Origin: Bradymonas sediminis
Lineage (GTDB): Bacteria > Myxococcota_A > Bradymonadia > Bradymonadales > Bradymonadaceae
Assembly (NCBI RefSeq): GCF_003258315.1
Contig: NZ_CP030032.1
Span: 720,001-784,000 of the forward strand
Reading direction: 5' to 3'
DNA: 64,000 nt
Each line of letters starts with the position of its first letter. The first letter of the stretch is position 1. Positions 34,446 through 44,355 of this stretch are shown here, piece after piece. Both the position numbers and the translations under genes were made by a program. The notes under the pieces were generated by a model that was not told the DNA's origin, ran no database searches, and saw only the letters and a program-made list of their open reading frames with translations.

Positions 34446-35180
34446 ATGAACATAACAATTCGATATTTTGGTGGGATTCGCGAGCGCCTCGGAAAAGACG
34501 CCGAGGAGCTGGAGTTAGAGGTCGCCAAAGATCGAGCGGGCGAAGATGCGCAGCCGACCGTCGATGATTTGTGGCGCGCGATTTTTCGGGCGCATCCGGA
34601 GCTTGAGGGCATCCGGGAGTCGACGCGGGTGGCGGTGAATCGGGAGTTCGCGCCGCCCGAGTTGGCGCTGAGCCCCGATGATGAGGTCGCCTTGATTCCG
34701 CCGGTGTCGGGCGGCGTTGACGTGCCCGACGCGCGCGAAGATGCGACCGAATGTGCGGACCCGACCGGCGCGTTTCTGATGACCGACCAGCCGCTGGATA
34801 CCGAGGTGGTGCGTGCGTTCGTGTCGCGCCCGGAGGCCGGCGCGGTCGTGGTGTTCGAGGGCGTCGTGCGCGACCACACGGGCGACCGTAAGGTGAGCTA
34901 TCTTGAGTATGAGACCTACCTTGAGATGGCGCTCGCTAAGTTGGTGGAGTGCGCCGACGAGGTGGTGTTGCGCTGGGGTGGGGTGGTGATTGCGATTCAT
35001 CATCGCTACGGGCGCCTGGAGATCGGCGAGAAGGCGGTGGTGATCGCGGTGTCGAGTCCGCACCGCGTCGCGGCGTTTGAGGCCTGTGCGTTCACCATCG
35101 ACCGCCTCAAGGAGATCGTGCCCATCTGGAAAAAAGAGGTCAGTCCTGACGGTGATGAGTGGGTCGGCATGGGGGCCTGA
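34446..35180 (+). CDS. moaD-moaE: MoaD-MoaE fusion, molybdopterin synthase
   Basis: 244 aa uniting both molybdopterin-synthase subunits. Residues 1-90 are a MoaD/ubiquitin-like domain starting MNITIRYFGGIRERLG and ending in the Gly-Gly (IPPVSGG, 89-90) that must be exposed to form the thiocarboxylate. A 25-aa acidic linker follows, then MoaE (about 110-244) with VVFEGVVRDHTGDRKVSYLEYE, IAIHHRYGRLEIGE and the catalytic-region IWKKE. As in mycobacterial MoaX, proteolytic cleavage after Gly90 would be needed before sulfur transfer. No other moa/mog genes are nearby. It ends at a bidirectional terminator facing rpoD. Confidence 0.93.
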   Translation: MNITIRYFGGIRERLGKDAEELELEVAKDRAGEDAQPTVDDLWRAIFRAHPELEGIRESTRVAVNREFAPPELALSPDDEVALIPPVSGGVDVPDAREDATECADPTGAFLMTDQPLDTEVVRAFVSRPEAGAVVVFEGVVRDHTGDRKVSYLEYETYLEMALAKLVECADEVVLRWGGVVIAIHHRYGRLEIGEKAVVIAVSSPHRVAAFEACAFTIDRLKEIVPIWKKEVSPDGDEWVGMGA

Positions 35181-35192
35181 GTATCGGGCAGG

Positions 35193-35235
35193 CACAAAAA
35201 AGCCCGGGCGTTCGAGACGCCCGGGCTTTTTTGTG
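35193..35235. terminator. Bidirectional terminator moaDE / rpoD
   Basis: A 19-bp perfect stem (35193-35211 with 35217-35235): CACAAAAAAGCCCGGGCGT and its complement. The A/T runs at both ends supply a U tract for each strand. Confidence 0.93.
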
Positions 35236-35249
35236 GAGTACGCCGTCGA

Positions 35250-36872
<1,623 letters not shown>

Positions 36873-37260
36873 TTCGCCGTCCTTCATTCGATTGAAGATG
36901 CCCATCATATCTCGATTTGCGCCGATTCATCGATTACTATGACATTTTTGTCTCAGGCTATAAAAAGATTGCCTAGGATAGACCATCTTTTCGGGCTCCC
37001 TGGATGCGAGAAGGGTGCCGCAGACCGTGAGAAACGTGTGTTGGCCGGATTGGGACATCTTGGCAGGGCCAATACATAGTAACTATTAAGCAAGTTCCGT
37101 GCACAAATCTCATTGCGATGCAAAAAAAGATTATTTCTCTGGTTTATCCGCAACGCGTCGAAAGCAAAGAAGCCGCGCCCAGGGGAGGGCACGGCTTCTA
37201 AAGAGCGCTTGAGTCAGGCGAATCATTCCATCGGCTGGCGCTTAAGTTGTTGAGGACCAA
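36873..37260. other. 388-nt intergenic region rpoD / MerR gene
   Basis: No gene is supported. It should contain the rpoD promoter (minus strand), which I cannot place with confidence, and it contains the merR terminator at 37168-37199. No tRNA cloverleaf was found, although a tRNA is a common neighbour of this locus in related bacteria. Confidence 0.6.
37168..37199 (-). terminator. Terminator of the MerR-family gene
   Basis: A 13-bp stem on the minus strand (AGAAGCCGTGCCC with GGGCGCGGCTTCT, one G-T pair), followed by TTTGCTTTC. Confidence 0.78.
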
Positions 37261-37950
37261 TCAATCCGGGCGCTGCGCGAGGCTGGCCAGATGCTGGACC
37301 TGGCGGCGTAAGCTATCGAGGATCGCCGGGTCGAGGGCGCCGGGGGTGGATTGGGCCGGGCGGGCCTGAAGGTTTGCGATGGTCTGGTTGGCCTGGGCGA
37401 GTTCGGCCTCGAGCGCTTCGATCTGCGCGTCCTGTGCTGCGAACTCGGCGAGTTGCCCCATCAGCGTGTCGATCTCGGCGGCCTGCTCATGGGTGTGCGC
37501 GACCTGGGCCTCCAGGGCGGCGTCGAGCTCGGCGGCCAACGATGCCTTCTGCTGAAGCTCGGCGATCTCGGCCTCGAGCTCTTCGATGCGCTGGGCCTGT
37601 GTTTCGTTGCGCTGCTCCCACAGATCGGTCTGGGGCTGGGGCTGCTGGGACGCCTCGGAGGCGGTGTCCAGGCTGATGAGGTTCGGCTTGCCCTCGCCCT
37701 CGAGCTCAAGCTGGCGGCGGGCGCCTGCGATGGTGAACATCTCGTCGTAGAGAAGGCCCCGAATCTGGCAGATCAGCTCGATATCTTCGCGTTTGTAGCT
37801 ACGCTGGCCGCTGTCGGTTTTATCGGGTTGGAGCATCTCGAACTCGCTCTCCCAATAGCGCAAAACATAGGGCTCCAGGTCGAGCAATTTGGCGACTTCG
37901 CCAATCTTAAAAAATGTTTTTTCGGGGATGTCCAACGCTTCGATTTCCAT
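37261..37950 (-). CDS. MerR-family transcriptional regulator with coiled coil
   Basis: 229 aa. An N-terminal MerR winged helix-turn-helix (about 10-80; KTFFKIGEVAKLLDLEPYVL, RYWESEF, GQRSYKREDIELI) is followed by a long Glu/Gln/Ala-rich coiled coil (about 110-195) and a short tail. It lacks the Cys or drug-binding signatures of metal/drug MerR proteins. It sits 63 nt after ihfA on the same strand. A MerR gene of this kind behind pheT-ihfA is a recurring arrangement in Deltaproteobacteria/Myxococcota (from memory). The ligand and targets are unknown. Confidence 0.88.
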   Translation of the reverse strand: MEIEALDIPEKTFFKIGEVAKLLDLEPYVLRYWESEFEMLQPDKTDSGQRSYKREDIELICQIRGLLYDEMFTIAGARRQLELEGEGKPNLISLDTASEASQQPQPQTDLWEQRNETQAQRIEELEAEIAELQQKASLAAELDAALEAQVAHTHEQAAEIDTLMGQLAEFAAQDAQIEALEAELAQANQTIANLQARPAQSTPGALDPAILDSLRRQVQHLASLAQRPD

Positions 37951-38013
37951 ATTCCGATTCCTTGGCGGGGCCGCGGTGTGATTGAGCAGTGATAGAGCAG
38001 GGTTAAACAGGGA

Positions 38014-38301
38014 TTAGGCGTCGCCGTTGAGCTCATCCTTGAGCACTTGGCTAACTTTGAAACGCAATACTCGACGCTTGGGGATCATGATCTCAACGCC
38101 CGACTGGGGGTTTCGACCAATGCGCTCACCTTTTTGGCGGACTTCGAATTTGCCGAAGCCGCTGATCTTGAGTTCATCCCCGGTTTCCAGGGTTTCTTTC
38201 ATCAACTCTAGAACTGTATCCACACAATCGGCGGCTTCCTTTTTGGATACCCCAACGCGGTCGTAGACGGCGTCTACAAGGCCGGCTTTTGTCATCGTCA
38301 T
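38014..38301 (-). CDS. ihfA: Integration host factor alpha / HU family protein
   Basis: A 95-aa nucleoid protein that bends DNA. The HU/IHF fold is clear: TKAGLVDAVYDRVGVSKKEA, KISGFGKFEVRQK, GRNPQSG (beta-arm with the intercalating Pro) and a C-terminal amphipathic helix. The start is at ATG 38301 (GAGGAG upstream) or 6 nt later at 38295, which matches typical IhfA N-termini. Its location after pheT mirrors the pheST-ihfA order of E. coli, favouring the alpha subunit. A 14-bp hairpin in the gap from pheT may separate it transcriptionally. Confidence 0.92.
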   Translation of the reverse strand: MTMTKAGLVDAVYDRVGVSKKEAADCVDTVLELMKETLETGDELKISGFGKFEVRQKGERIGRNPQSGVEIMIPKRRVLRFKVSQVLKDELNGDA

Positions 38302-38426
38302 GAAGAAACTCCTCATTAAACCAGTTAATCTTGTTTATATCATCCCAGATCTGACGAATAGCATCGCTGCGCGCATCTGTTACAACATCGCTATAGTTAT
38401 CGCGTCACAATCGCAAATAATAACGA

Positions 38427-38464
38427 ATCTGGCGAGCGATATTATCGCGAATCGCTCGCCAGAT
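38427..38464 (-). terminator. 14-bp perfect hairpin between pheT and ihfA
   Basis: ATCTGGCGAGCGAT (38427-38440) pairs with ATCGCTCGCCAGAT (38451-38464), 10-nt loop. On the minus strand it is followed by TCGTTATTATTTG, a loose U-rich tract. It could be a pheT terminator or a partial attenuator ahead of ihfA. Confidence 0.65.
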
Positions 38465-38574
38465 GAATGCAGGATTTTTAGCGGTTAAATCCGATGCTTT
38501 CAAGGAGCATCTTCGAGAAGGCAGCGAAAATAAAGGATTATCTTGCTAATTTCTCGCGGCTCCTCGCGCCCGAT

Positions 38575-41067
38575 TTAGCCGCGAAGGGTCGCCTGAACCT
38601 GGGTCTCCAACCATTCGATCAGGCGCTTATCAGCGCGCTCAACGAGAGTATCGGTGAGCGTTTTATCCGCGGCGCGGTACACCACCGACAGCGCCAGTGA
38701 TCGCATGCCCTCGGCGACCTGCTCGCCGGCGTATACGTCGAAGAGTTCGAAGGACTCAAAGATCGCGCCGAAGTCGGGGTCTTGGTCGGCCAGGCGCGAA
38801 ATGGCGCGCTCAAGGTCGGCGTATGGGGTCTCGAGACCGTAGGTCAGCGCGAAGTCACGGGTCACCGCCGGGAAGCGCGGCGGCGCGCTGAAGCGGCGCT
38901 CGACGGGCTTAAGCGCGAAGAGTTCGTCCAGGTAGAGTTCGGCGACGAAGACTTCGGCGTCGACGTCAAGATCCGAGGCGACCATCGGGTGCAGGCGGCC
39001 CAGCGAGGCGATGATCTTGCCGTCGAGCACCCATTCGGCCTGCACGCCGGGGTGCAGGTAGGGTTGAGCGTCAGCGGGCACCTGCCACTCAAGACCTTCG
39101 GTCGCGAAGGGGCGGCAGATCGCCTCGACGATGCCCTTGAGGTCGAAGAAGTCCCAGGCGGTGTTTCCGCTCCAATGGTGCTCTTTTTGCCCCGACAGAA
39201 GCATCGCCAGCGTCGGGCGCTCGGTGTCTTTGAAATAACGGCGGCCGGTCTCGAAGATCGCGACGTTCTTGCGGCGGCGAGCGCGGTTGAGCGTCAGGTT
39301 TTTGAGCAGCCCGGGGAGCATCGTGGTCTGCATGAATGCGTCGTCGGCGACCAGCGGGTTGGCCAGGCGCGCGGTCTCGCGGCGGCGGTCGCCCGGGGCG
39401 ATGCGCAGCAGGTCGAGCTCCTGGGCCGACATAAAGCCGTAGTTGACGACCTCATAGAGGCCAAACGAGAGCAATTGGGTGCGGATCGTGGCCAGGATTC
39501 GCCGGTAATTGCGCGAGATGATCGTCTCGGGATGGCGCGTGTCTTCGGGGCGAACGCGGTGGGTATAACCCATCGATGAGCGCGGCAGCGTCGAGGGGAT
39601 CTCGTCGTACCCGTACATGCGTGCGACCTCTTCGACCAGGTCGATGGGGCGCTCGATGTCGGGACGGTAGGTCGGCACGGTGCACAGCCAGGTGTCCTCG
39701 CCCTGGGCCGTCATTTCGATGCCAAGGGCGCCGAGGTACCCGACGATGGTGTCTTCGCTGGGGTCGATGCCCAGGATGCGCGAAGGCATCGTTTTGGGCA
39801 GCGTGACCTGGGTATTCTTGGTGACGGCGTCGACGCAATGCTCGACGATGCCCGTGCGAACCGTGGGGTTTGAGTCGAGCGTCTCCTGGGTGCGCAGCAT
39901 CAGGCGCAGCGCGCGGGCCAGGGCGGCGGGGAGGCCGGCGGGGTCGATGCCGCGCTCAAAGCGGTGGCTGGAGTCGGTGTGCAGGCTGTGGCGGCGCGCG
40001 CTTCGGCGCACCGTGGTCGGCTCGAAATAGGCGCATTCGATCAAGACGCGCGTGGTCGTCTCGTCGACTTCGGTGTCGGCGCCGCCCATCACACCGGCGA
40101 TCGCCACAGGGCGCTCGGCGTCGGCGATGACGAGATCGCTGGGGTCGAGTTTGTATTCGTTATGGTCGATGCCGACGATGGTTTCGCCAGCGGTCGCGCG
40201 GCGAACGCGGATCTCTGGGCCCTGCAATTTGTCCAGGTCAAAGACATGCAGGGGTTGGTTCAGCTCCATCAAAATATAGTTGGTGATATCGACGATATTA
40301 TTGATGCTGCGAAGACCGATGGCGGTCAGTCGCGAGCGCAGCCAGGCCGGGCTCGGGCCGACTTTGACGTCTTCGATGACGGCGAAGAGGTAGCGCGGGC
40401 ACCCTTCGGCGTCTTCGACGATAAGAGGCGCGGCGTCGCTGGCTTGTGGCGCGGCGCTGCTCTCCCAGACCGGCGTCTCTTGCCAATCGGTGGGTGTCTT
40501 GAGCGCGCGCCCGTAGAGGGCGCTGAGCTCGCGCGCCACGCCCAGGTGGCCGAGGCAATCGGGGCGGTTGGGCGTGAGATCGACCTCGATGACCGTGTCT
40601 TTGAGGCCCATCGCCTCGAAGGCGGGCATGCCGAGTTCGTGGGTGCGCGCCAGGATGAGGATGCCGTCGGTGTCGTCTTCGAGGCCGAGCTCCGAGCCGC
40701 TGCAGAGCATGCCGTGGGAGAGCACGCCGCGGACTTTGCGCGAGACGATATCGAAGTCGACGCCGGGCGGGCTGCTGCCGGGTTGGGCGAGGGCGACGAA
40801 ATCGCCTTCGGCCATATTCTTGGCCCCGCAGACCACGTTGCTGGTTTTGCCTTCGCCTAGCGTCAGGTCGCAGATGACGAGCTTGTCGGCGTCAGGGTGC
40901 TCGCTGATGCGGTCGATCCGGGCGACCACGATATCATCGCAGCCCTCGCCGAGGTGCTCGACGCCGTCGACCTCCAGGCCGGCCATCGTCAAGCGATGGG
41001 AGACGTCGTCGACGCTAAGCTCGCTAAGATCTGCCCATTGTTGCAGCCACTTCCAACTAATTTTCAT
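38575..41067 (-). CDS. pheT: Phenylalanine-tRNA ligase beta subunit
   Basis: 830 aa, full length for bacterial PheT. In order: the N-terminal tRNA-binding/EMAP-like domain (about 40-150, ARIDRISEHPDADKLVICDL, VVCGAKN), the B3/B4 editing domain (about 210-390), B5 (about 405-480), the catalytic-like core (HRVRPEDTRHPETII, NYGFMSAQELDLLR) and the C-terminal anticodon-binding FDX-ACB domain (PPRFPAVTRDFALTY to the end). It forms the (alpha-beta)2 synthetase with PheS, encoded 60 nt upstream. Confidence 0.97.
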   Translation of the reverse strand: MKISWKWLQQWADLSELSVDDVSHRLTMAGLEVDGVEHLGEGCDDIVVARIDRISEHPDADKLVICDLTLGEGKTSNVVCGAKNMAEGDFVALAQPGSSPPGVDFDIVSRKVRGVLSHGMLCSGSELGLEDDTDGILILARTHELGMPAFEAMGLKDTVIEVDLTPNRPDCLGHLGVARELSALYGRALKTPTDWQETPVWESSAAPQASDAAPLIVEDAEGCPRYLFAVIEDVKVGPSPAWLRSRLTAIGLRSINNIVDITNYILMELNQPLHVFDLDKLQGPEIRVRRATAGETIVGIDHNEYKLDPSDLVIADAERPVAIAGVMGGADTEVDETTTRVLIECAYFEPTTVRRSARRHSLHTDSSHRFERGIDPAGLPAALARALRLMLRTQETLDSNPTVRTGIVEHCVDAVTKNTQVTLPKTMPSRILGIDPSEDTIVGYLGALGIEMTAQGEDTWLCTVPTYRPDIERPIDLVEEVARMYGYDEIPSTLPRSSMGYTHRVRPEDTRHPETIISRNYRRILATIRTQLLSFGLYEVVNYGFMSAQELDLLRIAPGDRRRETARLANPLVADDAFMQTTMLPGLLKNLTLNRARRRKNVAIFETGRRYFKDTERPTLAMLLSGQKEHHWSGNTAWDFFDLKGIVEAICRPFATEGLEWQVPADAQPYLHPGVQAEWVLDGKIIASLGRLHPMVASDLDVDAEVFVAELYLDELFALKPVERRFSAPPRFPAVTRDFALTYGLETPYADLERAISRLADQDPDFGAIFESFELFDVYAGEQVAEGMRSLALSVVYRAADKTLTDTLVERADKRLIEWLETQVQATLRG

Positions 41068-41127
41068 GATATATACGCTATTTTATCGGTTTCTTGTTTT
41101 TGAACACGCGGGCGCAAAACGGTCGGA

Positions 41128-42159
41128 TTAGAATTGCGCCAAAAAGCGCAGGTCATTGTCGAAGAACATCCGAATATCGTTGACGCCAAGCTTGAGCATG
41201 GCGATGCGCTCGACGCCCATGCCGAAGGCGAAGCCGCTGTATTTCTCGGGGTCGACGCCCACGGAGGTGAACACGTTGGGGTCGACCATGCCGGAGCCGA
41301 GGATCTCGAGCCAGCCGGTGTGGCTGCAGATGCGGCAGCCGCTGCCTTCACAGAAGATGCAGCCGATGTCGACTTCGGCGCTGGGTTCGGTGAAGGGGAA
41401 GAAGCTGGGGCGAAACCGGAGCGGGGTGCCCGGGCCGAAGACACGCTCGGCGAAGTGGCTCAGCGTGCCCTTGAGGTCGGCGAAGGTGATATTCTCGTCG
41501 ACCAGCAGGCCCTCGACCTGGTGGAAGACCGGGCTGTGGGTGACGTCGGCGTCGCAGCGGTACACGCGCCCCGGCGAGATGACGCGCACCGGCGTGCCGT
41601 AGGCGAGCATGGTGCGCACCTGCACCGGCGAGGTGTGGGTCCTGAGCAGGCGCCCGTCGTCGAGCATGAAGGTGTCCTGCATGTCGCGCGCGGGGTGGTC
41701 GGCCGGGAAGTTGAGCGCCTCGAAATTGTAGAAATCCTCTTCGATTTCGGGGCCTTCGGCGACCTCGAAGCCCATGTCGCTGAAGATCGAGATGAGCTCC
41801 TGCTGGACCTCGATAAGCGGGTGGCCGGAGCGCACCGCGGGGGTGCGGGCGGGCAGGGTGACGTCGATGGTCTCGGCGGCCAATTGGCGGGCGAGTTCGC
41901 GGGCGTCGAGCATGTCGTTGCGCGCGTCATAGGCGTCTTGAATGGTCTTTTTAGCGAGGTTTGATGCCTGGCCGGCGAGTCGCTTCTCGTCGTTGGGAAG
42001 CTCGCGGATGAGCTTCATCAACTCCTGGACTCCGCCTTTTCGGCCCAGATAGCGGTTTTTTACCTGGATGGCGTCTTCTTTTCGCTCGACTTCAGCGAAC
42101 TCGGCGACGGCCTGCTCGGCGAGTTGGTTGAGCCGGGTTTCAAGTTCCGAAATATTCAT
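41128..42159 (-). CDS. pheS: Phenylalanine-tRNA ligase alpha subunit
   Basis: 343 aa. An N-terminal coiled-coil arm (1-100) precedes the class II catalytic domain: [35 protein letters not shown] (motif 2) and [20 protein letters not shown] (motif 3). The ATG at 42159 is chosen (GAGGAT upstream, family N-terminus [11 protein letters not shown]) over the frame start at 42258. [17 protein letters not shown] cysteine cluster sits in the catalytic domain, as in a subset of bacterial PheS proteins. It precedes pheT on the same strand. Confidence 0.97.
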   Translation of the reverse strand: MNISELETRLNQLAEQAVAEFAEVERKEDAIQVKNRYLGRKGGVQELMKLIRELPNDEKRLAGQASNLAKKTIQDAYDARNDMLDARELARQLAAETIDVTLPARTPAVRSGHPLIEVQQELISIFSDMGFEVAEGPEIEEDFYNFEALNFPADHPARDMQDTFMLDDGRLLRTHTSPVQVRTMLAYGTPVRVISPGRVYRCDADVTHSPVFHQVEGLLVDENITFADLKGTLSHFAERVFGPGTPLRFRPSFFPFTEPSAEVDIGCIFCEGSGCRICSHTGWLEILGSGMVDPNVFTSVGVDPEKYSGFAFGMGVERIAMLKLGVNDIRMFFDNDLRFLAQF

Positions 42160-42365
42160 CAAGATCCTCGTATAAACGCTTTTGCTGGGCGGGTGTGTGG
42201 GGCGGGCGGGGCCGCCGACCGAGCACATGCGCCCAAATGGGTGTCCAAGAAAAGCCATCGCCCCACAACGACAAGCGAAGCGGGGCGGGGCGGTTCATCA
42301 AAGAGCCGGGCTGACGCGCGCCGTGCATCGAAAAGAGGCGCGAGTGCGGCACGGTTTGTGGCTGC

Positions 42366-42722
42366 TTAACCCAGGGCTTGACGCGCAGTCTCGACGACTT
42401 TGCTAAATCCTTTGGGGTCAAAGACGGCCATGTCAGCCAGGACCTTACGGTCGAGCTCGACGCCGGCTTTGTTCAGGCCACCGATCAGCTTCGAGTAGCT
42501 CATGTCATTCTGACGCGCGGCAGCGTTGATACGCGTGATCCACAGGCGACGGAATTGACGTTTGCGTTGGCGACGATCGCGGTAGGCATAGCACCATGCG
42601 CGATGAAGGGTTTCTTTAGCATTTGCGAAAAGACGGCGACGGCCACCCACAAATCCGCGAGCGGATTTCAGGACTTTTTTACGGCGGGCGCGAGCCTTGG
42701 TTCCTCGTTTAACGCGCGGCAT
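42366..42722 (-). CDS. rplT: 50S ribosomal protein L20
   Basis: 118 aa. It begins [20 protein letters not shown] and has [20 protein letters not shown] and [20 protein letters not shown]; it is essential for 50S assembly and often autoregulates its operon. It lies 15 nt behind rpmI. A 206-nt gap separates it from pheS. Confidence 0.97.
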   Translation of the reverse strand: MPRVKRGTKARARRKKVLKSARGFVGGRRRLFANAKETLHRAWCYAYRDRRQRKRQFRRLWITRINAAARQNDMSYSKLIGGLNKAGVELDRKVLADMAVFDPKGFSKVVETARQALG

Positions 42723-42737
42723 AACATTACCTCAAAA

Positions 42738-42938
42738 TCAAAGATAGGGGAGCAATTTCTTGATGCGTTTTGCATCGGCATCACACAGGTATGAGCCCGC
42801 GCGCAACTGACGTTTTTGCTTGGGAGTCTTACAAGTCGTAAGCAAGTGAGAGCGATAAGCGCGGCGGAATTTCACCTTGCCGTTTTTGTTAATCTTAAAT
42901 CGCTTAGCAGAACCACGATGGGTTTTCATTTTTGGCAT
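42738..42938 (-). CDS. rpmI: 50S ribosomal protein L35
   Basis: 66 aa starting [20 protein letters not shown]; the longer frame upstream (to 43034) is an artefact. It is the first gene of the rpmI-rplT-pheS-pheT-ihfA-merR run. In most bacteria infC (IF3) precedes rpmI; here a convergently irrelevant desaturase gene, 144 nt upstream on the same strand, takes that place. Confidence 0.97.
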   Translation of the reverse strand: MPKMKTHRGSAKRFKINKNGKVKFRRAYRSHLLTTCKTPKQKRQLRAGSYLCDADAKRIKKLLPYL

Positions 42939-43082
42939 TGCGTCCTCGTTTTTTCTGTATGTTGAACGCTTTATATCGCGCTCATGAAAACAAAGTAGGC
43001 GGAAATTTAGCGTTTTGGCGCGGCCGTTCCCCAAATGGGAGCGAAAGCGAAGACGAGTGACTACCCGATCGCTGTCAGAAAT

Positions 43083-44207
43083 TCAAATGCTATTTTGGAG
43101 CGGCTCGTCGCCGGTTGCTTTTTCGGCGCTGCCGAAGCGTTTTAGGGTGCGATAATGCGACCCCACGGCGTCGCCGAAGGTCTCGTAGCAATGATAGGGG
43201 ACTCCGTATTCCCGGGCGGTCTGGCGCACAATTGAGGCGATATCGGGGTAATGAATGCTGCAGATGCGCGGAAAGAGGTGGTGCTCGATCTGGAAGTTGA
43301 GCCCGCCGATATACCAGCACAGAAATTTATTATCCTGGGCGAAGTCAGCGGTGGTGGCCATCTGATGGACCAGCCAATGCTCGGGGATCGTGTCGTCGGT
43401 GTCGGCCACGGGGTGTTCGGTGTCTTCGACGATGTGGGCGAGTTGGAAGATAATGCCCAGGGTGAGGCCGGCGGTCAGGTGCAGGGTGAAGAAGCCGATC
43501 GCGAATTGCAGCCAGGTGATGTCGAGCAGGAGCATCGGCACGGCGATGATATAGCCGTAATAGATGAGCTTGGTGACGATGAGGATCGCCCACTCACTGG
43601 CCGGGTGCTTCTTATCCTTATAGGGGCCGAGATCGCGTTGAAGGAAATATTTATAATCCTTGATAAAGACCCAGAAAAACGTCGCGAAGCTATAGGCAGG
43701 GAACGCCAGGAGATGCTGGAGGCGGTGGATCGGCTGGTGCTCGGTGTTGGGCGAAAGGCGAATGAATCCGGCCACTTCCAGGTCTTCGTCGTGCCCCTGG
43801 ATATTGGTGTAGGTGTGGTGGATCACGTTGTGGGTGATCTTCCAGATATACCCGTTGGCCCCGAGAAGATCGAAGCTTAAGCCGAGCAGTCGGTTGACGT
43901 GTTTGTTGGCCGAATACGCCCCGTGCAGGGCGTCATGAGAGACAGAGAAGCCGATGCCGGCCATCCCAAGCCCCATGACAAAGCACATCGCCCACATGCC
44001 CCAGACGGGCAAGATATCGCTGATGATCAGCGCGTAAGAGCCAAAATAGAGGGTGAATAGGGCGATGGTCTTTCGAATCATCGCCGCGTTGGCAAATTTT
44101 GAGAGGTTATTTTCGGCGAAATACGCGTTGACACGCGCCTTGACGGTTTTGCTGAAGTCGCGATTCCTTCGATTGTCGAAGGTGATCTTGCGCTGGGTCT
44201 CGTTCAT
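43083..44207 (-). CDS. Membrane fatty acid desaturase
   Basis: 374-aa integral membrane di-iron desaturase of the acyl-lipid/linoleoyl-CoA (delta-6-like) type. All three histidine boxes are present: HDALHG, HNVIHHTYTN and QIEHHLFP (the QxxHH form typical of front-end desaturases). Four to six TMs lie around 48-95 and 205-255. There is no cytochrome b5 domain, so an external electron donor is needed. The ATG at 44207 is supported by AGGAAG 5-6 nt upstream. It is located ahead of rpmI on the same strand with a 144-nt gap; I consider it an independent unit. It may adjust membrane fluidity or make polyunsaturated acids (inference). Confidence 0.9.
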   Translation of the reverse strand: MNETQRKITFDNRRNRDFSKTVKARVNAYFAENNLSKFANAAMIRKTIALFTLYFGSYALIISDILPVWGMWAMCFVMGLGMAGIGFSVSHDALHGAYSANKHVNRLLGLSFDLLGANGYIWKITHNVIHHTYTNIQGHDEDLEVAGFIRLSPNTEHQPIHRLQHLLAFPAYSFATFFWVFIKDYKYFLQRDLGPYKDKKHPASEWAILIVTKLIYYGYIIAVPMLLLDITWLQFAIGFFTLHLTAGLTLGIIFQLAHIVEDTEHPVADTDDTIPEHWLVHQMATTADFAQDNKFLCWYIGGLNFQIEHHLFPRICSIHYPDIASIVRQTAREYGVPYHCYETFGDAVGSHYRTLKRFGSAEKATGDEPLQNSI

Positions 44208-44355
44208 ATACTTCCTACGTCTGAGCGAGGGCGAAACTAACATAAATAGGGTGGGGAAGGAAAGGTGGACGAAATAAGGGAGGTTTATCTTTGGTTTGAA
44301 ATACTGTTATAGTCGAGTTCTACCGCAAAATTGCTTTCGTGAAGCAGGATTTTTG

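Noticed and set aside
36873-37260. tRNA gene near the merR/ihfA locus
   Set aside because: No cloverleaf, no T-loop GTTCRA motif in a suitable place on either strand.
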